The translations under genes were made by a program, and so were the position numbers. A model generated the notes under the pieces. It saw nothing but the letters and a program-made list of their open reading frames with translations, was not told the origin of the DNA and ran no database searches. DNA of 60,000 bases from Takakia lepidozioides (Eukaryota; Streptophyta; Takakiopsida; Takakiales; Takakiaceae), in NCBI GenBank assembly GCA_030704615.1, contig CM060732.1:35943053-36003052 (forward strand), read 5' to 3'. Below are positions 22,051-32,400 of this stretch, in pieces. Numbering within the stretch: the first letter of the stretch is position 1; each line of letters opens with the position of its first letter.

Positions 22051-22566
22051 CATGCCCTAAAAATGGAGGGCTCAGATGGCATTTACGAACGGACGGTCCA
22101 GATGCGGCATCATCAGTGGACTGGAGGAAAGCGGACTCATGGGCTGCGGACTGGCGGGCAGACTGTTGGGTGTACTGGCCGGGACTGGCACAACGGACTG
22201 GTATGGATGGCGCGGATGATCCAGATACTTCGGTCGCGCGGACTGGCAGACTGGCAGACTGGGGCGCAACAGACGCGCACAACGGACTGTTGGGTGGACT
22301 TGCGGGGACTGGCACAGTGGACTGGCGTGCACAGCGGACTGGCCGGCAGACTGGCGGTTGGCGGACTGAGGGGAACTGGACTCACGGGCAGCGGACTGGC
22401 CGCGCGGACTGGGGCGCGGCGGAGCGCGGGCGGGGCTGCCGCAGGCGCGGCTGGTGGGCCGCTGGGTGACCGCGCGCAACGGCGGGGGGAGCCGGGCGTC
22501 CGTGCGCGGGGCCCACCGGTCAACTCGCGTGCGCCATAACGTCCCAATTATTGTAAAATGAGAGGC
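22051..22566 (-). repeat. Right terminal inverted repeat of MULE
   Basis: 516 bp, the inverted partner of 12,562-12,944 but longer because it contains extra copies of CGGACTGG-type motifs (about 22,130-22,380). Terminal sequence AATTATTGTAAAATGAGAGGC mirrors the left end. Confidence 0.95.
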
Positions 22567-22575
22567 AAATCTAAT
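22567..22575. repeat. Right target-site duplication of MULE
   Basis: AAATCTAAT, identical to 12,553-12,561. The perfect match implies an insertion not old enough for the duplication to have diverged. Confidence 0.95.
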
Positions 22576-23200
22576 AGATCTCCTCATTTTCTATGAATAG
22601 GGTAGTTAGAGAGAACCCATCATTCTGGGCATGTGGAAATGTGGGACCTGCCATCTCTATCATTGATTTTTGATTTTGAGTTTTTTCCTAAGAAAAGGGG
22701 ATTGTAGTGCATCATATGGAGAAATGTGACCTAAAACCATTTTTCCATCCCTCTGCATTAATGGTGCTATGAAAAAATCTCCAATCGGAGACTCTATAGA
22801 GTAGTTTATTCAACATATTTATACCTCTCATTGTTGCAACCGAGAGAACACGTCTTATTTCAGCTTAGTTACTCATCCATAAGCCATAAAGCCTCCAATG
22901 ACCCCTTTTAGTACAGAAACAAGCGGCTAGTCCCGTAATGGCTCCACCCTAAGATTCTAAGTAGAAAATTTCCTTGAAATGTTATATTAAATAAGATAAC
23001 ACATATTGAAAGTTGTTTTGCATAAGAAGAAAGTTTACTTATTTTTAAAACAGGGGACAAAGGCGAAACTTTATTGATGTAGGAATTTTTATTTTATTTT
23101 ATTAATAGGAAGGGGAACAAAGGCCCTTTTAATCAAAATTAATTGAATATTGATGTATGATATACAAAACTAATCATCAAATTTACTAATTATTAAAATA
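22576..23200. other. Intergenic, nothing recognised
   Basis: AT-rich unique-looking sequence without an extended open frame or recognisable transposon end. Confidence 0.5.
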
Positions 23201-23204
23201 TTGA

Positions 23205-23375
23205 AATGCTTGTTGAAATACGAACTGGAATACTGAAATATTTGCTGAAAAACTAGCTGAAACATTAAAAATACTTGCTGAAAAACTGGCAGAAATACTT
23301 GCTGAAAAACTCACTGAAAAACTCACTGAAATACTCGCTGAAATACTGAAATACTGAAATTTTGATGTACTGAAA
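23205..23375 (+). repeat. GCTGAAATACT short-unit repeat
   Basis: Irregular tandem repetition of units such as CTGAAATACTTGCTG and CTGAAAAACTCACTG (11-16 bp periods). It has no coding potential and behaves like a degenerate minisatellite. Confidence 0.8.
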
Positions 23376-25647
23376 TATTGTAGGCATTTGTCGGGCCACC
23401 AACATTATATATTGTAGTGTGAAAAGAATGGCCGAAAAGCCTAGGTAGTATTACTTACTAACTCATTATGACCACAGAAGTCAAGGCTTACCCTTACCGC
23501 AGTGACAGATAAAGTAAGAATAAACCTGCGTACACTATCCATCTACCCCTTATGTATCCTCTTGTGTTTGGTGACTGCATAACTTAGCCAGTAGGTGAGT
23601 CATGTACTCATAACACAAAACACAAAATCACAAATGTTGGGTTAGTTTACACCACAAAGCGTGCAACTATAGATCATTGCTATACAACTTTTTCTTTTAC
23701 ACTTCCAGGTACTTTCATGATAAACCCAGCTATGCAACACTTCTTGTTTTGGGTATGGCTGCAAACACCTCTGGATGTTCCCTCTCTTTCCAGATCATGT
23801 ATGCAGATGTGATCTCTCTCCATCCCCCTGTTCTCTTCCTTACATCATGACAAGGATAACATGTATGTCAGGCTCACAAACTCTTCTTGGTTCTGCCTAT
23901 CTCTCTAACTTAGTGAAATTCAGTCAGTTCAACAACCTTGCAGGTTTTCCTTTTGATGAACAATTACTTTAGTACATTGCAGGTCATCTCAAGGCGTTAC
24001 CTCTTTCTCACTTGATCATGCTCCCAACCACTTTATGATATGCATTTTCAGGTCTCTCTCCCATCTCTTGTTCTCTTCTCACAGCAGCAAGTTGTGTTTG
24101 CAAACACAGATACCCTCCACAAATTTATTGCAACCTATATGTTGTGCAATGCAATTGAGCCCATCCTGTTGGCCTTCAATGTGCAACATGTCATCACATG
24201 AACCATTAGCCTGTCTGCTATGACCACCATACTCTGCAGCAAACTAAAAACAAAGTCTACTACATGCATCATTCCAATGTAATTTCCAGTAAACAACACT
24301 GGGTCTGAAACCCTACCTACTCAGCATCCCTTCCATTGTGGTCAGGACTACAACTAATTGACTTAATTCTATTGGAGCAAAACAGACTGCAAACAGAATG
24401 CAACAGATCTAATTTTCACAAAGTCATGCAACATCTACATCACTACCAACAATGAATCCTTCTTCTCACAAATCAAGAATGTACACACTCCAGCTCTCTC
24501 AACACAGGATTCCATCTGGTTTGAACTCACTCTGTCACAACTTCATTCATAACCCCAATTTCCCAAGTTTTTCTCCCTAACGCCATTGCCAAGCTATCTC
24601 TCTCCAGCTTGCATGTTCTGTTCTAAGTCATAGCAAAAAGAAGAAGAAACATCACGAGCACAACACCTAAATACCCCTTTCCTGTGTCGATATTTGCAAG
24701 TACCCATCCACAGGTGAGTTGTCCGTCCCCTGCTGATGCCCTCACTCCATGCCGTCACCGCCCAAGCTGCGCTAGTAACGATTACTCGAGCTCCACACCC
24801 CATAACTCCCCAGCGCTTGTCGTCACCGCTTGAGTTGCCACCAGTATAAGCAATCGAGCCCCCCATATCCTAATAACTCCTAGACTATCACCTCCCTTTT
24901 GCAATGAATCTACCTCCCAAAAACCTTAACTCAAAGCCTATCTGCAGCCGTCTCTCATTCATATCCTTATCAATTCGGATTGCCAAGACGCTGTCAGACC
25001 CACCGCCCCCTTCTCCTTGATGTCGTATGTGCAATACACCAGATCCTTCCATAAAGTAGTAGCCCGTCGAGCTATGCCAGCACCAACATTACGTGAACAA
25101 GACGAAGAATGAACTTGTTCATCCAATGTGAACTTATTCATCCCTGGCTCAAAACTTCACCCCTTCTCATATTTGGCTAAGTCCTTCAATGACTTTCCTC
25201 CCAACACCAGGTTTTCTCTGATCTCAACTTCTGTGGCAGGTTTTCCACAGCTGAAATCACACCACAATATATATATATGTATGAAGGAAATTAAACCTTG
25301 CTCTTATTCTTATAGTTTTTCTATAATTCAGATGCGTCTATCCCCATATACCCTTCATTTTGGGTCTTCATTTATGAATATTTACATGTGTAAGATTCAC
25401 TTATGGGTCTTATCCTATCAAGGTACATTCAATTTAAGATCTAAGATGGGGAGGATTATCTGCTTCATGTAGGTACTATCTAGTGGAGGTATATCAGGAT
25501 CTTACTGATTTTTGGCACCAATGCGTGGTCTATCCCTTATAGGGAGGAGCCAATAAATTGGTGGACAATAGCTCAACATATATCCATATCGTTTGTCGGG
25601 GACAGGATAATCTGGGAGTATATATTGGTGCACGGTGTTCAACAACG
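23376..25647. other. Intergenic, no supported gene
   Basis: 2.3 kb with only short scattered frames on both strands, none with a domain or splice support. Pyrimidine-rich stretches occur around 23,780-24,100. Confidence 0.45.
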
Positions 25648-25651
25648 TTAA

Positions 25652-26479
25652 CCCTTAAGTTCCCAAGCCTTTTTTTGACTTTTTACCAATTTTGGGTACC
25701 CAGCTGCAGTAAATTGCCCCTAGAAACCTACCAAAAATCATCCAGAGATTCCAGCCTTATAGCAATGGGCCTAGCTCATTTGTGCATGACATACCAAAAA
25801 ATGAGCCAAGTCCACCGTGGAAATTGTGAGATTATAGCGTTGGCCCGGACCTCAAATATCAGGTCCCAAAGAAAAAGTGAGAAAGAAATTGGTTTGACCA
25901 AATCAAAACCTAGCTTTATCCAATTTTGCTTTCCCCAAGACCCACCATTTCCAAATCAATAGTGGAGTGGCTATGACCCCACTAAATTGCAGGTCCAACT
26001 GATTTTTTCACCTATGGTTGCTATGCATGCAATTACATGGGGGTTGAAATCTCAAAATTGACAAGAGAAAATGTGCCTCCAAATGAAGTACTTTTTTTTC
26101 TACAAATTTCTTAAAAGCCAATGGTGGATGTGTGTATGTAATGCTCACACAACACAAGGTGAAGGGCTTTTTCCAAAATTGCTAATTTTCTGCCAAAAAT
26201 GGCCTTTGGAGTGCAATCTGTTTTGGGATTGTTTACCTGCCACGTCAGCAGTCAACAAGCCCTTTTCAGGCCCCAAAACGTAAATGAGAGATCTAAGATA
26301 TTTTTTTGTAGGTTGTAGTTTTTTTTTTTTTTTTTAAAAATTGTTTTTTGCATCATACTCGAGACAAATCCCTTGTCATTAAAGCTTCACAAGTGGGGCC
26401 CATCAGATTAGATCTGCAAAAATTTGGTCGAACTGCAAATTCAAAGTGACCTGATTCAGGTCGCTTGGGAACTTAAGGG
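25652..26479. mobile_element. 828-bp TTAA-flanked short inverted-repeat transposon (non-autonomous)
   Basis: The left end CCCTTAAGTTCCCAAGC (25,652-25,668) is the exact reverse complement of the right end (26,463-26,479). Both are flanked directly by TTAA (25,648-25,651 and 26,480-26,483). Similarity does not continue inward. The inside has no transposase-like frame, so it would be a non-autonomous derivative. TTAA duplication plus ends beginning CCC is the signature of piggyBac-type elements. A TA duplication with an 18-bp ACCC-type TIR (Tc1/mariner-like) is an alternative reading. Interior features include a T-run near 26,319-26,334. Confidence 0.7.
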
Positions 26480-26483
26480 TTAA

Positions 26484-28994
26484 TGGCCTAGAGTGATTTG
26501 CTTTGGTGCAGGAAACTCTAGCGTCTCCCGCGAGAGTATGCACTTTAGGTTTAAGACAGTGGAGGCTTACATTAGTGTGCTCCCCTCCCAACACTAAGAT
26601 TGAGGACTAGTTGCCTCCACTTTGTTTGTTTGCTTTATGTGCTCTTTTGAACTACTTGGGGACCTTTGGGGACCTCAAGAACTTGCTCCCTAACGTGTGT
26701 GGACGGAATGTGTTTGTGTGTTAAATGTTCAGATCCACATGGGGGAGATAATGTAAAAATATATATGTCTTTCTCCATACGACCTCATGTGGATGTAATA
26801 TATTTGTATAGAATGTCCAAGTGGCTCATTGTATAGAGTGTAATGTAGAATGTCCAGGCAGTGTTTTTTTTCTGGAATTTGAAAAAAAGCGCGCGTGGCT
26901 ACAGAGTTTGGCAGAAAATAGCCATACATTCTGTTCATCCATTGAAATTAGGACAGAATCATCCATTTCCGTACATAAATCCATTTATATCATCCATATC
27001 TGGCAAATTCATCCATAATTTATTTTTCATTTGGAGAAATTTGGCGATTTCATCCATGAAAAAACAGGGAATTTGCGACAGCATATTCCTTTTTTTTTTT
27101 CTGAGGTCGAAATTTGGCGAAAATTCGCCAGCAAAAAAAACGCTGTGTCCAGGTGATCAATCAAATGGAGATGGGCCAAATTTCGTTTCCTCAATCAGTA
27201 GGAAGCACCTGGAGATTTGGATGGAGCTAGAGTGCTTGCCGTTTGTCCTCAGAACATCTGCATACTACAGTCATCAAATTCCCACACATTTTACACCCGT
27301 CAATAATTTGATCAGAGACGATTTTGCCTAAGGTAGTATATATTGTGCGGGGGAACTTGTTGTCGAACACGGACGCATATGCCATTAAAGATCCAGGCAG
27401 TGAATGTTGTTCCAGGCTTGACAACAGTGCCAAGTTAGACCATTGAAGGAGTTTAGAAAGAGATTGAGGATAGAGGGGATCAAAGAATTTCTAGGGGGAG
27501 TACAAAGACAAAAGCTTGGACCATATAGATCTAGCAAAGGGACATAACATAAAGCAATATTTCACAGTTGCAGTAGCATTCATGTTACATGACTTACACA
27601 AATTATTAGGAAGCAAAGATAATCCAGCTGACAGTGTAAGATTAATACAACTGGAGGTTGGGTAGCGTGAGCATGCACAAGGGCATATTCCCTGAATTCC
27701 GCGAATTTCCGTGAACTTTCCACAATGAAACGAAATTGGCGAAACTAACAATTATACCAAACTAACACATAAAGAAGAAGTAGCCCCTATACCTGATGAA
27801 CATATTACCCTAAAGGCGTCGTTTTTTCTCCATAATAGGTGCGAGAGTGGGCGGTGAGGCTTCACCTCAAATTTAAGGTCCTCGCCCATGGATAATTTCG
27901 CAGGCCGAAACTATGTACTTACCAACCAGCCAGAGAAGAAATCACACTCTAGCTGAATGGATGAATAGGTCACTTTTAAAGTCCCCATCCATTCCTTTTG
28001 GATGGGGGATTGTTGGGTGATGGGATTTCGTATAGAAAGTTTCGACTCAAGCTATACCACTAAGGGTTTCTCAATGCGAAACCCACCATTGCTTAGGTTT
28101 GTGCCCATATCACATATGATTTTTCAATACGAAATTCGCCGCCGTTATAGGTTTAGGGTTTCTGGCTACAACACTGAAGATTTCGATTTCGCCTCACTCA
28201 ATTGGCGCAGATGTACTTTACAATTTATGCGCAAGTCGTCTATATCCGCTTATGGTTTTATTTCATTTTGAAAACATATAATTCCTATGACCTAGGTTAA
28301 AAAACATAAAACTCCTGTGACGGTGGGTTGTGCATGCTCACGCTGTGCTCAGAGGATACCAACCCATACAACCGTAGATTTTCCAAAGGAAAGCACTGCG
28401 CTTTGAAGGTCACCAAGGGAGCCACATGTCTTTCCAAATATTCTTCCAAATGTGCAAGGGACCTCACTCAATTGAGAACATGATGAACCACAAAAAGCCT
28501 ACAACATTCTAATTCTGAAAAGTGTATGACAAATACTGCAGGCCTCCTAAAGTGTTGTCGATGGTTGCAAAGTGGGCCCAAGTCTGAACTCCGATGAGAC
28601 TCATGCCTCCAACATCACTTTCTACATCTCTGCCATTTGCTTGCTGCTACACCACCCTTCACTCACACTCAAATATGGGCCTGTGAATGTTGTGGTACTA
28701 GTCATGCTTGTCTATCTAGTTACCTAGAGACTTACTTAGCTGCTATATAGCAGCGTATGTATCCACAGGTGTAAGAGCAGCCACGTTGTCCTCTGAGACG
28801 ACGATGTGCAGCCATGGATCCACAGGTGTTTGCAATCTTGATTTCTAGACTAGGAAGAAGAGGAATTAAGAGGTTTGCCAACTGAAGGTGTAGAGCTTTC
28901 GGTTCCCAGGAATCTGCAAGGAATGGGTTTGTTGGGTACTTGCTGTTGCTCTCCTTCATGAGGTAGCGTTGTCTGCGTGAGTATCAAGTATCAA
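26484..28994. other. Intergenic, no supported gene; upstream of ABC-F gene
   Basis: Only short unrelated frames. The last few hundred bases should contain the promoter and 5' UTR of the ABC-F gene, but no clear TATA box or motif stands out. Confidence 0.45.
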
Positions 28995-29376
28995 ATGGAG
29001 ACACTCGTTCTACCTTGGGATTGCTCGCCAGCAGCCAGCAGGTACGGTGTTTCAGGGCAACTGGGTGGCAGACTTGTCTCTCGTGTGCCCTCGTCTGTTG
29101 CCGTTCGGCCGGGTACTAGTGAACGGTTGCACAATTGCATGCCTGCCTTCGTCCTCCATCAGCTGAGCTGCCAATTTCTTTCTCAATCAGCATTCACGTT
29201 GAGACCTAATTTCCTACGGTCTTCTCCTGTATATGCGAGAGCGGCAGTGAGCACCGGAAAGGACCCCAAGACCAAAAAGAATGGTGGATTGGAATCGAGC
29301 ACAAAAGGTGCTGTTGTTCTTCCACACCCAGAATCTCCAGCAGGCAGGGCAACGGACACAGCAGGCGCGGTCAGTA

Positions 29377-29409
<33 letters not shown>

Positions 29410-32400
29410 ACCGGAGACGCTGTTCGACTGGTGTGCACCCCTATATGCCCTCTGCCTCCTGTTTCTATGGTTCGAGTGTGGTCGTTCTACTTGGTACCTG
29501 TCACACGAAACAAATATTAGAGTGTGGGAGGAGAGTGTATTACCACTTTCCTCCCATCTTCCTGCAATGTCCTATGACAAACTACATAAATTTATCTGGA
29601 CCCATGCTGGGCATCGTTACAGCTGTTGTGGGTGGGAAGAAGAATGTAGATTCAAGTGCTTTTGTGTTGCTGGTTTGTATCACTATGCCATGCAATGTAC
29701 AGAACAGTTTTTTCTGGTTGTGCAGGTGTTGGTGGTGGAGGAGCTGACATTGAGTGCAGGAGGACTGGACTTGTTGACTGGAGCGACCTGGCGTTTGCTT
29801 CCAGGGCAGCATACAGGCCTGGTGGGCACCAATGGCTGTGGCAAGTCCACATTGCTTCGTGCACTGGTGGGTCAGGCTGATGTCCAATCAGGAGTCATTG
29901 CACTGGCTCCAAGCACTTCAGTGGCGTACTTAGAGCAAACGTGGGTCCTACATTTCTCTTGTCATTCATAGCTGGCATGGTTTCGTCAGTGGTGGAATAC
30001 CACTTAGGTAGGAGACAAGGACAATTCAGGTCTCCTTCATATTTATATTCTTTCAAACTGCCAAAGTGCAGTCAGGTCAGGAGCTTCAGTGTGACATGTT
30101 GGCCTTTCACCACATGCGTGGATTGATAGAGGGACTTTGAAGCAAAAAAATACTACAAGATATTCCTATGTACTACCCACACTGTTGTCTGACTGGAAAG
30201 TAGAACTCCTGGTAGGGACTTTCCCTCAGCTGTTTGAGAATGCAAGTGCAGTGCCTGAGGTCCTTGAAGCCGGTATGCGCAGGGCAGTTTCTGGGTCGAC
30301 TCGAACCGTCTGGGACGAGGCAAGGTCCCGCATGGTGGCTCTTAATGCAGCGCTCCAAGAGTTAGAAGCTGCAGAAACTGCAGTGGAAAGGGGCGTAGAA
30401 GGTGCAATTGTCCGCTTGGCCAATGCGCAGGAAAAGGTGGAGGCTATGGATGGCCACCGAGCTGATGAGATCATTGCTGGGTGAAGACCTGTTTCTGGCC
30501 TCTTTGCAGTGCATCTGTCAGTCCTTGTTGTCACTTGCCACCTGGAGATGAATTTGGGTGTCATTAGTCAGACTGACTGTCGTATTGGACAAGAGTCACT
30601 CAATGGTGGCAGGCTAATTAGGAGCATTCAACAGTGGTGTTTTTCTTTCCATTTTCCACTGCTTGGCACATTCATGTCTGAGACTGCCTGCAAGTGGTTA
30701 AGTTCGCAACTTTGGAAAACTTACATGTAGAGTTCAGAGGACAAGTTGAAAGCCTCGAAGCTGCACAGTGTGTTGTTTAGATACTTCATATTTTACTGCA
30801 GCTGATCTGATCCAGTTCTCTCGTCATGGAACTGTGACCAGAGTTTTGAATGGGTTAGGGTTCCAACAGTCCGACTGGACGAGATCCTGCATGGACTTCT
30901 CAGGTGGATGGCAAATGCGAATAGCACTAGCAAGGCTGCTGTTGGAAGAAAGGTCTCATTTGGGTGAATCACTGCTTCTGCTGGATGAACCCACCAACCA
31001 TCTTGACACCAGGGCTAAGGTGGGCAAAATACAAAGGTGTCCTTTCTCATACATGGCATAGGTGAATTTACGGCCTTTTACATATTTGCAGGTATTGTCC
31101 ATCTGTGATTTGCTCTGTAGATGTGGAAGTGATTGTTTCAGTGCAGTCCCATCTCAGCAGCACCCAAGGGGAGGGAGGAAGACGGGGTTATTTCATAGTA
31201 GAATTACGGGAGGTTATTCAAACTTCCCTCCTGAGTGGGTCGGTTGTGATTGCACATGCAGGAGTGGCTTGGCAGGTATCTGCGCGGGGTAACAGCAGCG
31301 GTGGTTGTAGTGAGTCACGAGCAGGACTTCGTGGAGAAAGTTTGTAGTCACATTGCGGAGGTATCTGTTTTCCTTCTAGTTCCAGCGCATGGTTTCCTTT
31401 ATACAGCCTCAACTGCATCATCAGCTGGTAGATAAACAATTGCACAACTTTCATGTAGGAAGCAGGTTCTTTAACTCTTACAGAAGATGTGTGTGGTTAT
31501 TCTGCAGATTCAGGGAGGCCAATTGCATCACTATGTTGGGAATTACTCGAGTTTTTTGCGAGCACGTGCAGCCCGGCAGTTGCAGGCTTCCCAAGCATAC
31601 AAGGCGAAGCAAGCGGAGATTGAGCGTTTGCAAAGCTTTGTCGACCGCTTTGGAGCAAAGGCCACCAAGGCGTCAGCTGCCAATTCCAGAAAGAAGCAAA
31701 TTGAGCGGATCAAAGAGGAGATGCCAGAGGTTGCCCCCACTGAAGGTGTGTCCGTCATTTGTACTCCTGTCTTTTTGAAATATTTCTATTTTTGGCATGT
31801 TTGATGGCATGTCAAGACCGATTGTCTGACAACTGCCAGAGTTACAGTTTGGGTGAAGTTTGTATTGATGGTTCGGAGATTCAGCTAGGTGGCCTTTACA
31901 CTTTTCCAAATAAGGATCACAAAGAATAATCTGGAATACAACTGACAGGGAAAATATGGGAAATGCAGATCTTGGTGCATCAGGAGGGGATAAGCGCTCA
32001 GTGAAGATGAAATTGCCCAGACCTCCACCATGTGCCAGAGAGGTGCTGCTGCTACGCAAGGCGCAGATAGGGTGGGACACAAGTGCGTCCTTACTTCATG
32101 ATGTTGACATGCGCCTGGAGAAGGGCATGCGACTGGTATACTACCCACACTTGATCTCGTGGACCAAGAAGTGAGAGAGGATTGTGACCATGATGATGGA
32201 TGTATGCTTCAGACAATCCTTGAAATTAAGGAGAGAAGCCAGGTGGCTGAATCAGCAATTACTTGACATTTAAGCCTCCCTGAGGTAGCTTATGGTTATC
32301 CAGGATGCCTGTCGCAAGTCCTTAAGACCTGAAAGTAGTAGTCGTTTTGTGGTGCATGTTTTTAAAGAAGTCTTTTTTGATGAGAAAGCTTTGGACAGAA

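Larger units (their letters stand above)
12562..22566. mobile_element. 10,005-bp Ulp1-carrying Mutator-like element (MULE)
   Basis: The element is bounded by a perfect 9-bp target duplication and begins GCCTCTCATTT / ends AAATGAGAGGC. It has long terminal inverted repeats (12,562-12,944 and 22,051-22,566). Inside are two convergent genes: a Ulp1-protease-like gene on the plus strand (14,448-18,065) and a MURA-type transposase with a SWIM zinc finger on the minus strand (21,842-18,775). MULEs carrying Ulp1-like genes are known in flowering plants (the Kaonashi type). Both genes here have a small number of inactivating changes, so this copy is probably no longer autonomous, though its ends and target duplication are intact. 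The motif AGTCYGCTG is repeated throughout TIRs, introns and one exon. Confidence 0.95.
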
